Source of the DNA: Acidobacteriota bacterium
Lineage (GTDB): Bacteria > Acidobacteriota > Thermoanaerobaculia > Multivoradales > Multivoraceae
Length of the DNA stretch: 64,000 bases
NCBI GenBank assembly: GCA_003388555.1
Contig: QQVD01000043.1
Coordinates: 62,001-126,000 of the forward strand
Direction of reading: 5' to 3'
The notes beneath the pieces were generated by a model. The model made no database searches, had not been told where the DNA came from, and saw only the letters and a list, made by a program, of their open reading frames with translations. Below are positions 35,869 through 43,758 of the stretch, in pieces; within the stretch, counting starts at the first letter, position 1; each line of letters starts with the position of its first letter. Position numbers and translations under genes: made by a program.

Positions 35869-36777
35869 TTAGTCGCGCAGGAGCGTCGCGAGCTCCTGCG
35901 GCGGTGGCGCGCCGCGCACGATCCGAGAGACGATCAATCCGTCGGGCTCTCGGGAGGCGATCGCCAGGGTCGGTGTTGCGCTGACGGCCAGTGTTTCGGC
36001 GACCGAGCTCGCAGCGGCGCGGTACTGGCTCCCTCCGTAGGGCGCCTTGTCAGGGCTTGAGGCGCACAGGGCCGCGGGATCTTCGGCCTCGATCAGGAGC
36101 CGTGCGGCGGCGACGCTGGATTGGTGCCGATCTCCTGAGCTGAGACATTCGAAGGCTGCGGCTTCTCGGAGCCTCCGAGGGGAAGGTGCCGTGCTCGGCA
36201 GCCAGGGGACGACCATCACCTCCCAGTGCTCGAGCTCCGCCAAGAGTCCCCCGCTCTGCTCGAGGAGCTTCCTGGTAGCTGAGCACGAGAAGTCCGCGAC
36301 GATGACGAGTACACGGTTGCCGATCGCGATCGAGTTCGCTGGCAGGGCGCTGAGATCGATCTCCACGCGATCGCTCTGGCCCGCGTTGTCTTGCGGGAGA
36401 GTGCAAACGACATGGATGTCGTTGGCGGTCTTCGCGGATCGGCGGAGTTCCCCACGATCCTCGTTCCAGTAATGGGCGAGAGCGGTGTCGATCTCCGAGC
36501 TCCAGAACCACGATGGTGATTCGTCGAGGGCCCGGACTTCCTCGACTTCGCGTGGAGACGGCAAGGTGCCTTGGTATCTCGACTCGCACAGAGTCATGGC
36601 GGTTCGCCAATCGGCCTCGAGGCCGAGACTGACGAACGCGGCGCTCTTCGGCTCGATGTCGCTCGAGGCCTCGGGCGAGTGCACCGTGAGTCCTGAAGCC
36701 ATGACGCTGAGGGGCGTTGCGAGTGTCGTGAGGGCCGCGAAGGCCGGAAGCAGACGGGTGCTAGTTCGTCTCAGCAT
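35869..36777 (-). CDS. Exported thioredoxin-fold-like protein with a single active-site cysteine
   Basis: 302 residues with signal peptide (LLPAFAALTTLATPLSVMAS). VLVIVADFSCSATRKLLEQ followed by WEVMVVPWLPS, and near the C-terminus AVSATPTLAIASREPDG, match a DsbA/DsbC/G-type fold: strand, Cys-helix, and cis-Pro loop (TP). The CxxC is CSAT, so the resolving cysteine is absent; isomerase, glutaredoxin-like or non-redox roles are possible. The start overlaps the end of the upstream cysteine-repeat protein gene by 17 bases, linking it to a cysteine-rich export substrate. Confidence 0.65.
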   Translation of the reverse strand: MLRRTSTRLLPAFAALTTLATPLSVMASGLTVHSPEASSDIEPKSAAFVSLGLEADWRTAMTLCESRYQGTLPSPREVEEVRALDESPSWFWSSEIDTALAHYWNEDRGELRRSAKTANDIHVVCTLPQDNAGQSDRVEIDLSALPANSIAIGNRVLVIVADFSCSATRKLLEQSGGLLAELEHWEVMVVPWLPSTAPSPRRLREAAAFECLSSGDRHQSSVAAARLLIEAEDPAALCASSPDKAPYGGSQYRAAASSVAETLAVSATPTLAIASREPDGLIVSRIVRGAPPPQELATLLRD

Positions 36778-39214
36778 GGGTGATCTGCTCGCTGAAGAGC
36801 ACGATTCGCGGCGTCTGGAAGGCGTCGTGCACCTTGTATTGACCGAACAGCGTCACCGGTGGGCTCCCTGAGTTCCAGGTCTGCAGGGGGATCACGAGAG
36901 CGACGGAGATGTATCCGCGATCGATGATGAAGAGGTCCTCCGGCAACCAGTCGAAGTCGAGGTAGAGCATCTCGTTGCCATAGAACCCCCCACCGGGCGT
37001 CGCTCCGGCCTTCATCATCTCGGGGTACACGGAGGACCGGTCGCCTCGCCACTCCGACGAGTTCCAGAACTGATTGAGTAGCGATGTGGTGGCTTGCCAG
37101 GTCGAGACCACGGCGCCGGGGCCGACTTTCGCCGCGTTCGTCGCCAGCTGGAAGAGGGTCCTGCCCAGTCGCACCGCCGGCTGCAGGAAGGAACCATCTC
37201 CTTCCGATACTGCGTTGAGGTCCTGTCGCGAGAAGGCCGTAGGAAAGCTGAGGCTCAGCGGGTCGTGCATCGGATCGCTGAGGCCCAGGACCTGGGACCG
37301 GGTGATCGACCTGGTCACCAGTAGCGACGCGCCGCGGTTCCAGTCGAGACCGACGCTGCGTGGTATCGCGATGGAGAACCCGCCGTCCTCGATGATGTCG
37401 TCCCAGTTGCCGTTCACTTCGGGGCGGATCTCGACCACGATCTCCTTCCGGCTTGGCACGTAGTAGAGGCCGATGCGGTGCGCTTGATCGGGGTGACCGC
37501 CTCCGACACCGATCGTGCGAATCGTGCGCCAGGATCCGCCACCGCCACCGCCGCCCGAGGACTCACAGAAGTCGTAGGTGGCAGGGAAGCCATAGTTGGC
37601 TCCGACGTCGATGGCGCAGATCAGACCGGCCTGGCACTCGGCGTCGCCGTCGCAGTCGCCCTGTCCGATTCCGCAGGGTCCGCAGTCACGGCAGAAGTCG
37701 ACGTCTCCGTTGGAGAGGTTGCAGCCGCCGCCTCCGCCGCCCGGTGACTCGCAGACGTCGTAGAGGGGCGGGAAACCGTAGTTGGTGCCGACGTCGTTTC
37801 GGCAGATCAGACCGGCCTGGCACTCGGCGTCGCCGTCGCAGTCGCCCTGTCCGATTCCGCAGGGTCCGCAGTCGCGGCAGAAGTCGACGTCTCCGTTGGA
37901 GAGGTTGCAGCCGCCCCCTCCGCCCGGTGACTCACAGAAGTCGTAGGTGGAAGGAAAGCCGTAGTTGGCTCCGACGTCGATGGCGCAGATCAGACCGGCC
38001 TGGCACTCGGCGTCGCCGTCGCAGTCGCCCTGTCCGATTCCGCAGGGTCCGCAGTCGCGGCAGAAGTCGACGTCTCCATTGGAGAGGTTGCAACCGCCAC
38101 CGCCCTGTGTTTCGCAGACGTCGTAGCTCGCTGGGAATCCGTAGTTGGCGCCGACGTCGGTCGCGCAGGTGAGACCCGGCAGGCATTCGCCGTCACCGTC
38201 ACAGTCGCCTTCTCCGATTCCGCAGGGTCCACAATCGCGGCAGAAGTCGACGTCTCCATTGGAGAGGTTGCAACCGCCACCGCCACCGCCCGATGCCTGC
38301 ACGGAGAGGGTGAACGAGCCGGTCGTGCTCGGAAGGTAGGTGGTTGCCTCGACCGTGTAGGTACCTGACGATCCGAAGGTGAAGGAGAGGTTGATTCTCG
38401 AGTTGTAGCCTGTGCCCGAGTCGTCATCGACTGCGATCGGGGTTCCCGAAGCCGACGAACCGTTGTAGAGAAGCAGATAGGTGTCGACCGTCGCCGACGT
38501 CAGATCGATCTGCAGACTCGTCTGGCCGCTCATCGAGAAGGTGTAGAACTTCGCGTACCGACCCGGGCGGCCGACGGAGGCGCAGCTCGTCGTCCAGGTG
38601 CCCTGATGTGAGGAGGGAAGAGTGATGTTGTTGTCGCAGTGAGTTCTCGAGCCTGCGGCGGAGATCTCGGGTCGGGCCGATTCCATCGCGCCGAAGAGCT
38701 CTCGGTACTCGATCGGAGCAGACTCGATGGCAACCGCGACGGAGCCGTCACGGAAGACCAATCGGGGCGTCGCAGAGAGTGCCTCTTCGCCGAGGCCCCG
38801 GAGGGCGAAGAACAGCGCATCCTCGAAGTGGAGCACTGGACGTTCCGCGACCCTTGCCAGCCTTTCGTTCCGACCCGGGCTCTCGATCACGAAGTAGCTC
38901 GACCGGTCCTCGTCGAGCGCTTCGATCAGCCATGTTTCCGTGCCTGGTCGCTCCTCATTCTCGAGTGGCCAGGAGCGCAACACGCGCTTCGATAGCTCTT
39001 CCTTCAGGAGGGGGGAGCGATTCACGAGGCGGTCCAGGATCCGGGTCGATGAGCTCATGGAGGCCTGGACGGCGGCTTCGGGGAGTACCGAGCGAAGGCT
39101 CTCGAGCCGGTCCTTTCCGGTCGCCTCTTGCGTGAGGCCGGTATCCGGGATAGCCAGACATCCGAGGATGGCCGCCAAGAGGATTGCCGCAGAGACGTGT
39201 GCCCTAGAAGTCAT
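36761..39214 (-). CDS. Secreted protein with PPC-like domain and four cysteine-rich repeats
   Basis: 817 residues with a signal peptide (SAAILLAAILGCLAIPDTGL). Residues ~195-310 resemble a PPC beta domain (VDTYLLLYNGSSASGTPIAVDDDSGTGYNSR). Four ~60-residue repeats follow, separated by Gly runs, each with CNLSNGDVDFCRDCGPCGIG, then DCDGDAECQAGLIC and GANYGFPATYDFC: eight cysteines and a DxDGD calcium-like loop each. The C-terminal ~250 residues are unrecognised. It looks like a large extracellular, disulfide- and metal-stabilised protein. The downstream Dsb-like gene overlaps its end. Confidence 0.8.
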   Translation of the reverse strand: MTSRAHVSAAILLAAILGCLAIPDTGLTQEATGKDRLESLRSVLPEAAVQASMSSSTRILDRLVNRSPLLKEELSKRVLRSWPLENEERPGTETWLIEALDEDRSSYFVIESPGRNERLARVAERPVLHFEDALFFALRGLGEEALSATPRLVFRDGSVAVAIESAPIEYRELFGAMESARPEISAAGSRTHCDNNITLPSSHQGTWTTSCASVGRPGRYAKFYTFSMSGQTSLQIDLTSATVDTYLLLYNGSSASGTPIAVDDDSGTGYNSRINLSFTFGSSGTYTVEATTYLPSTTGSFTLSVQASGGGGGGCNLSNGDVDFCRDCGPCGIGEGDCDGDGECLPGLTCATDVGANYGFPASYDVCETQGGGGCNLSNGDVDFCRDCGPCGIGQGDCDGDAECQAGLICAIDVGANYGFPSTYDFCESPGGGGGCNLSNGDVDFCRDCGPCGIGQGDCDGDAECQAGLICRNDVGTNYGFPPLYDVCESPGGGGGGCNLSNGDVDFCRDCGPCGIGQGDCDGDAECQAGLICAIDVGANYGFPATYDFCESSGGGGGGGSWRTIRTIGVGGGHPDQAHRIGLYYVPSRKEIVVEIRPEVNGNWDDIIEDGGFSIAIPRSVGLDWNRGASLLVTRSITRSQVLGLSDPMHDPLSLSFPTAFSRQDLNAVSEGDGSFLQPAVRLGRTLFQLATNAAKVGPGAVVSTWQATTSLLNQFWNSSEWRGDRSSVYPEMMKAGATPGGGFYGNEMLYLDFDWLPEDLFIIDRGYISVALVIPLQTWNSGSPPVTLFGQYKVHDAFQTPRIVLFSEQITHAETN
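37555..38285. repeat. Four tandem ~180-bp cysteine-rich coding repeats
   Basis: Four in-frame units of about 180-190 bp within the 817-residue protein gene. The three closest to the 3' end share long identical stretches (for example the part encoding GQGDCDGDAECQAGL), whereas the 5'-most unit is more diverged. Poly-Gly linkers of varying length between units suggest slippage or unequal recombination. Confidence 0.8.
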
Positions 39215-39552
39215 TTGATCCCTCGTCTTTCAATACAGATTGGCGAATATAGAAAGTTCCTAATCATTGAGCGGGCTGGTCGAGCCTGCTGGAGGTTTGC
39301 GAGCCGGCCGAGTTGCCCGCTATCCTTCTCGGGCTCTCTTCTTTGCGAGGACCATGCTCGAGTGCAGGTGGGCCGTCGCGGATCACAGATCCGTAGACGA
39401 TGTCCTCGCTATCTGGTGTTCGAGGACGTCCTTATGCCAGCGCTCCAGCGCTTCGGGCAACCGCCAAGCAGCGGTTTGGCGACTACTGGTGGTTACTGGT
39501 GGTCGCGGCGCGCTCTGAGGGTTCTCTGCGGGCGCTCGGGACGAGGTTCCGC
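39215..39552. other. Intergenic region with A/T-rich segment
   Basis: 338 bases between divergent genes. The first ~50 bases are the most A/T-rich stretch nearby (ATATAGAAAG, TAATCATTG) and probably contain the promoter for the minus-strand operon. TACTGGTGG is directly repeated around 39484-39505. The plus frame is open from 39400, but its codon bias becomes gene-like only from 39553. Confidence 0.45.
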
Positions 39553-41733
39553 ATGACGGACCAGGGCAGGCGGATCGACGGTCTCAAGCAGATCGCGCGC
39601 TACTGCGGCTGGGACTCGGTGACCACGGCGAAGAAGTACTTCGCCGAGGAGAACCTGCCCCTGCGCACCCTCGGCTCGGCGAAGAAGCCGCGCTACTTCG
39701 CCTGGTCGGCGGAGCTCGATGCGTGGCTGGAGGAGCGGTCGCGGCCGGAAGAGGCCGATTACGGAGCCGACGACGGAGCTGAGGGTGGAGCGGCCGTAGC
39801 GGGCCTCGAGGGGGTTGGCCAGAAGAGCTTGACGGCGCCTGGTCAGGGCGCTCCATTGCGAGACCGAGCATCACGACCGGCCGCTCGGGGATCGGTGTTG
39901 TGGGCCCGATGGCCGTGGCTCTGGATTCCGGTGGCTGGGTCCTTGATCGCTGTGGCCGTGGTGATCGGCGCGCGATTGCGCGTCGCCGGGGACGAGCTTC
40001 CGAGGATCCTCGGAGATGCCGAGCGGGGGCTCGAGGCGCGGCGGGGCGACGAGGTGCTGTGGATTGATGAGGGGCTCGATCCGCGCCGGGTGACCTACGC
40101 CCGCGTGACGCCGGAGGGCCCCGGGACTCTCGTCGCTCTCGACGAGGCGGTCCCGGGCAGCTCCGCCGAGACGCCTCGCCTGAGATTCCTCGACCCAGAG
40201 ACCGGCGGAGAGGTAAGGCCTCCGGCCAATCTGGCCCAGGGACACTTCTTCTTCCCCGAGTACACGCAGGACTACCTAGGAACCCTGCAGGCTGTAGACA
40301 TCGATGGCGACGGTGTCGACGAGATCGTGGCGCGTTTCAACCACCACCCCAACTGGCCTTCGTATTCGGTGCTCTACGAGCCGTCAGCGAACCGATCTCG
40401 GGTGGCCTTCGCGTCGACCGGCCACCACTCGCTCGTCGCGGCGCAGGATCTAGACGGCGACGGCCGGGCGGAGCTGCTTTTCGAAGGCCCCAACAACCTG
40501 ATGGGTTGGCGCTCGGGACTGGCGGCGGTGCGTCTGACGCCATGGATGGACGATGGGGGTGTGGCGGTCTCGGAGGCGGGGTCACCCAACCGGGACTACG
40601 GGCTGGCGGCGCGCGACTCGTTGCTCTGGTATGCCCTCGGGTGGGGGCGGGGCTGTCTCAGTGAGATGCCGTGTGTCGAAATCGATCAGCAGTCGCGCTC
40701 GATCGAGATCGTCGCCGGGAGCCGGGCGGGGACGGTGCTCGACTTCGACGGCTTCGACCGTTCGGTGGGTTCGAAGCTCTCCCGGGAGGAGAGGATCGAG
40801 GCGCGCGACCGCATCTACGAGCTGGTGCGCGAGTCGGACCGGATGATCGAGCGGGGACGCGCGGACCTGGCGCCGGCGAAGGTTCGCGAAGCGGTCGAGT
40901 TCGCTGCGCAGGCGGGCATGCCGCAACTGCTCGAGTGGGTGCGGCACCTCGAAGTGCGCGCTCTCGCTCTGGCCGGCCGCGCCGACGAAGCCAGGAGGGC
41001 CGCGGATGCGGTAGCGAGCGAGCTGGCCCAGGCCTCCGAGGGCTTCGAGGTGTTCGAGCTCGCCAAGGCCTTCCACGTCGCCGGGATGTGGCGCGAGGCG
41101 GCCGTCTGGTACGAGCGCGGCCTCGGGGAGTACAGCACTGGGCTCGGCTTCGGCCGCCCGCACTGGGAGTACCTGCGAGGTCTGGTGCTGGTCCTCGTCG
41201 ACCTCGGCGAGATCCGGCGTGCGCGTGACTCGCTGGCCGCGTACAAGGACTATGTCGCCAACAGTGACTATGCCGTCGGCCTGCGCGCCTACGTCGACTG
41301 GCACGAGGGCGTGTCGGTCGACGACGAGACCGTTGCTCTGCTGCGGGCGGGCGTCCCTGACTACCTGCGCTACTGGGGCCTCGAGATCCTCGCCGCGCAG
41401 AGCCCGGCGGGGGAGAGCGAGCAGATCCTCGAAGCAGTGCTTCTGGAGCTGGAGAGGAACTCGGAGGCGCGCCAGATGCTGCGCTCGCTCGAGGCGGAGC
41501 TCCTCTTCGAGCTCGGCCACGTCGAGCAGGCGCGGCTGCTGCACCGCGAGGTCGTCGTCGCCGCGGTGCCGCTGGCGAGGAGCAACGCGGTGGTGCGCTC
41601 CCACCTGGCTTTGATGAGTCGGCGGGCGGAGGCGGCAGGGGCCTCGGACGCATTGGGGCCAGCGACCGTTCTCTCCGAGCACCCGTCGTCGGAACGCGCG
41701 CGGTCTCGGCAGCTCGTCGACTCGAAACGCTAG
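39553..41733 (+). CDS. HTH - membrane - FG-GAP - TPR protein
   Basis: 726 residues; ATG 39553 is chosen because the domain begins there (RIDGLKQIARYCGWDSVTTAKKYFAEENLPLR), a MerR/excisionase-like winged HTH of ~65 residues. A linker and one membrane helix follow (~115-137, WIPVAGSLIAVAVVIGARL). The extracytoplasmic part has two FG-GAP/VCBS-like calcium loops (VDIDGDGVDEIVARF, DLDGDGRAELLFEG) and ~300 residues of TPR-like helices. This is a one-component transmembrane architecture in which an extracellular module could control a cytoplasmic DNA-binding head. No direct family match was recognised. Confidence 0.75.
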   Translation: MTDQGRRIDGLKQIARYCGWDSVTTAKKYFAEENLPLRTLGSAKKPRYFAWSAELDAWLEERSRPEEADYGADDGAEGGAAVAGLEGVGQKSLTAPGQGAPLRDRASRPAARGSVLWARWPWLWIPVAGSLIAVAVVIGARLRVAGDELPRILGDAERGLEARRGDEVLWIDEGLDPRRVTYARVTPEGPGTLVALDEAVPGSSAETPRLRFLDPETGGEVRPPANLAQGHFFFPEYTQDYLGTLQAVDIDGDGVDEIVARFNHHPNWPSYSVLYEPSANRSRVAFASTGHHSLVAAQDLDGDGRAELLFEGPNNLMGWRSGLAAVRLTPWMDDGGVAVSEAGSPNRDYGLAARDSLLWYALGWGRGCLSEMPCVEIDQQSRSIEIVAGSRAGTVLDFDGFDRSVGSKLSREERIEARDRIYELVRESDRMIERGRADLAPAKVREAVEFAAQAGMPQLLEWVRHLEVRALALAGRADEARRAADAVASELAQASEGFEVFELAKAFHVAGMWREAAVWYERGLGEYSTGLGFGRPHWEYLRGLVLVLVDLGEIRRARDSLAAYKDYVANSDYAVGLRAYVDWHEGVSVDDETVALLRAGVPDYLRYWGLEILAAQSPAGESEQILEAVLLELERNSEARQMLRSLEAELLFELGHVEQARLLHREVVVAAVPLARSNAVVRSHLALMSRRAEAAGASDALGPATVLSEHPSSERARSRQLVDSKR

Positions 41734-41814
41734 CTTCGGCGAAGTCTCGCCAAAGATTCCAGGAAAGAGGCCGGAGGCTCTGCGCCTAGCGCTCGGCCCC
41801 TCGGCGATCGGCGG

Positions 41815-42510
41815 CTACTCGTTCGGGTCCCCTTCCGGCCGCAGCACGATCACGCCGCCGCCGGCGGTGATGCCGATCTCGCCGAGCGCCTCGACCAGCT
41901 CCTCGGTGCTCGGCGGCCGCTCGCCGAAGCGGGCCTGGGAGAACTCCTCGAGGAAGACGGTCGGCTGCAGGGCGATCATGTCGTCCTCGGGGATGTTGTA
42001 GCGCGGGCTGCAGCGGGCCTGGACGATCTTGAAGCCGGAATGCCACGCGACCTTCTCGAGGGTGACCAGCTTCTCGTCGGCCTTGTCGTTGTCGAGGAAC
42101 TGCTGCACAAGGTCGACCTCGGCGGCGAGGAAGCCGGGGCTCTTGGCTCCGTACTTGAGGTAGTGGCCCTGGTCCGCGGCGGCGAGGAGGCCGTTCCGGT
42201 AGTCAGTGTCGGGGACCAGCAGGCCGATCGCGGCGGCGGTCTCGGACAGGTTGGGGAGGCGCAGCAGGTCCCTGGTGTCTTCGAAGGCTTCGATGGCGGG
42301 TCGGACTTCTCCCCAGCGGGGACCGAGCAGCAGGGCAGCGTGCGCGAGGTCGCTGACGCCGAGCGGGAAGCCGTAGATCTTCAGCTCGCGTTGCAGGTCG
42401 AGGGCCGGGAAGTTGGAACCGTCGACAGCCGCTCGGAGCCTGCCGCAGAAGTGAGAGTCGACGAGCATGCCGCCGAGAACGACCCAGAACGGATTGATCG
42501 TGGCTGCCAT
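41815..42510 (-). CDS. Hypothetical protein, paralog of the downstream-numbered neighbour
   Basis: 231 residues, unrecognised. It shares landmarks with the 329-residue protein at 42695-43684: NPFWVVLGGML at the N-terminus, LSDLAHAALL-like SDLAHAALLLG, AAAIGLLVPDTDYRNGLL, VTLEKVAWHS and RYNIPEDDMIALQPTVFLEE. It lacks the paralog's C-terminal membrane hairpin. There is no signal peptide. It follows the paralog by 184 nt on the same strand. Confidence 0.65.
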   Translation of the reverse strand: MAATINPFWVVLGGMLVDSHFCGRLRAAVDGSNFPALDLQRELKIYGFPLGVSDLAHAALLLGPRWGEVRPAIEAFEDTRDLLRLPNLSETAAAIGLLVPDTDYRNGLLAAADQGHYLKYGAKSPGFLAAEVDLVQQFLDNDKADEKLVTLEKVAWHSGFKIVQARCSPRYNIPEDDMIALQPTVFLEEFSQARFGERPPSTEELVEALGEIGITAGGGVIVLRPEGDPNE

Positions 42511-42694
42511 GGAAGGAGTATCCCCTTTCGGTGCGGAATGGCGGTTGCCGGAAGGCGACGAAGCTCTCGCGACTCGCTGCAGTGGCGACTGGCGCCCAGG
42601 CTGTGGGGCGAGAGCGGGTACCGGAGTTGAACCCTCAACTGTAGTCCGTTTTCCCCCTGCACCGCGTCTTCCCGCCGTCAGCCCTTCCTGGGAA

Positions 42695-43684
42695 CTACCC
42701 GGCCTTGCCGAAGATCAGGGCGATCGCCCGCTCGATGCCGAAGGCGAGCGCGAGCAGCAGGACGAGGGCGAGGAGCCCCGGCGGCTGCGGCAACACCAGG
42801 AACGCGATGAGCGTGAGGATCATCGCGATCAGGGTGGCCAGGAGAGAGCCTGGTAGAGGAGGGGCCACCGGCGAGGGCTTCGGTTCCGAGGTCGTCGCCC
42901 CGTCTCTCTCGTGATCTCGGCCGCTGCCCGGCCCGTGCGCCGGACCGACGGCGGCGGGCTGAGCCGGCGCCGGCTCGACGAGCCTGTAACCGCTTCCCTC
43001 CTTGGCCCCGAGCGTCTCCAGCGCGGCGATCACGTCTTGATGCGTCGGAGTGTCTGGAAGGAGGGGTAGAGAGATCGGTATCTGCTTCGCCTTCTCGATC
43101 ACCTCCTCGAGGAAGAATCCCGGCTGGATGCGAAGGGTGACGTAGCTGGGGACGTTGTAGCGGCCACCGCACCTGGAGAAGATCGGGGGATTGGGGTTCG
43201 AGTGCCACATCACCTTTTCCAAGGCGTCGAGCCTCTCGTCGACCTTCGGATCGCTCAGGAATTCCTTGACGTGGCTGTCGTATGCGGCGGGATCGAGTTT
43301 GGGGCTCTTGTAACTCGTTCCAAGGAAGGTCTTCTTCGTGGCGTCGCCAGTCGTCGGGTCCAGGAGGCCGGCGCGATAGTCGGTGTCGGGGATCATCAGG
43401 CCGATGGCGGCAGCACTGGCTCGATGGGTGGGGAGCACGAGGATGTCGTTCTTGGTGAGCTGGTTGATTGCTGACCAGACGGGGTTCCACAGCGTCGTCA
43501 GCAGGGTCGCCACGTGGGCCAGATCGGTGAGGTCGAGGAAGAGGTCGTAGTCCCTCAGCCTGGTCTTGAGGGCCTCTTCTGGATTGGCCACACCGTTGAC
43601 GTGGTTGAAGAGGTCCTCGCGGAAGGCCTTGCTGGCGATCAGGCCTCCGAGCACGACCCAGAGAGGATTCTTGTCGTCGGCCAT
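42695..43684 (-). CDS. Hypothetical protein with C-terminal membrane hairpin, paralog of 41815-42510
   Basis: 329 residues; ATG 43684 has AAAGGGG upstream. Residues 1-220 form the same unrecognised domain as the neighbour (NPLWVVLGGLIASKAF, DLAHVATLL, AAAIGLMIPDTDYRAGLL, LEKVMWHS, GRYNVPSYVTLRIQPGFFLEE). A Pro/Ala-rich linker leads to two membrane segments (LLATLIAMILTLIAFLVL and LLALVLLLALAFGIERAIALIF). Thus one soluble and one membrane-bound version of the same domain are encoded in tandem, downstream of the kinase gene. Function unknown. Confidence 0.7.
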   Translation of the reverse strand: MADDKNPLWVVLGGLIASKAFREDLFNHVNGVANPEEALKTRLRDYDLFLDLTDLAHVATLLTTLWNPVWSAINQLTKNDILVLPTHRASAAAIGLMIPDTDYRAGLLDPTTGDATKKTFLGTSYKSPKLDPAAYDSHVKEFLSDPKVDERLDALEKVMWHSNPNPPIFSRCGGRYNVPSYVTLRIQPGFFLEEVIEKAKQIPISLPLLPDTPTHQDVIAALETLGAKEGSGYRLVEPAPAQPAAVGPAHGPGSGRDHERDGATTSEPKPSPVAPPLPGSLLATLIAMILTLIAFLVLPQPPGLLALVLLLALAFGIERAIALIFGKAG

Positions 43685-43758
43685 GAGTGGACCCCTTTCT
43701 CGAATATGAATGTCACTGTGCTCTCGCGAGCGCGTGCGAGCCCTCGAGGCTCTCGGCG

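Noticed and set aside
37555-38285. CRISPR-like repeat array
   Set aside because: Units are ~180 bp, in frame, and encode cysteine-rich protein repeats.
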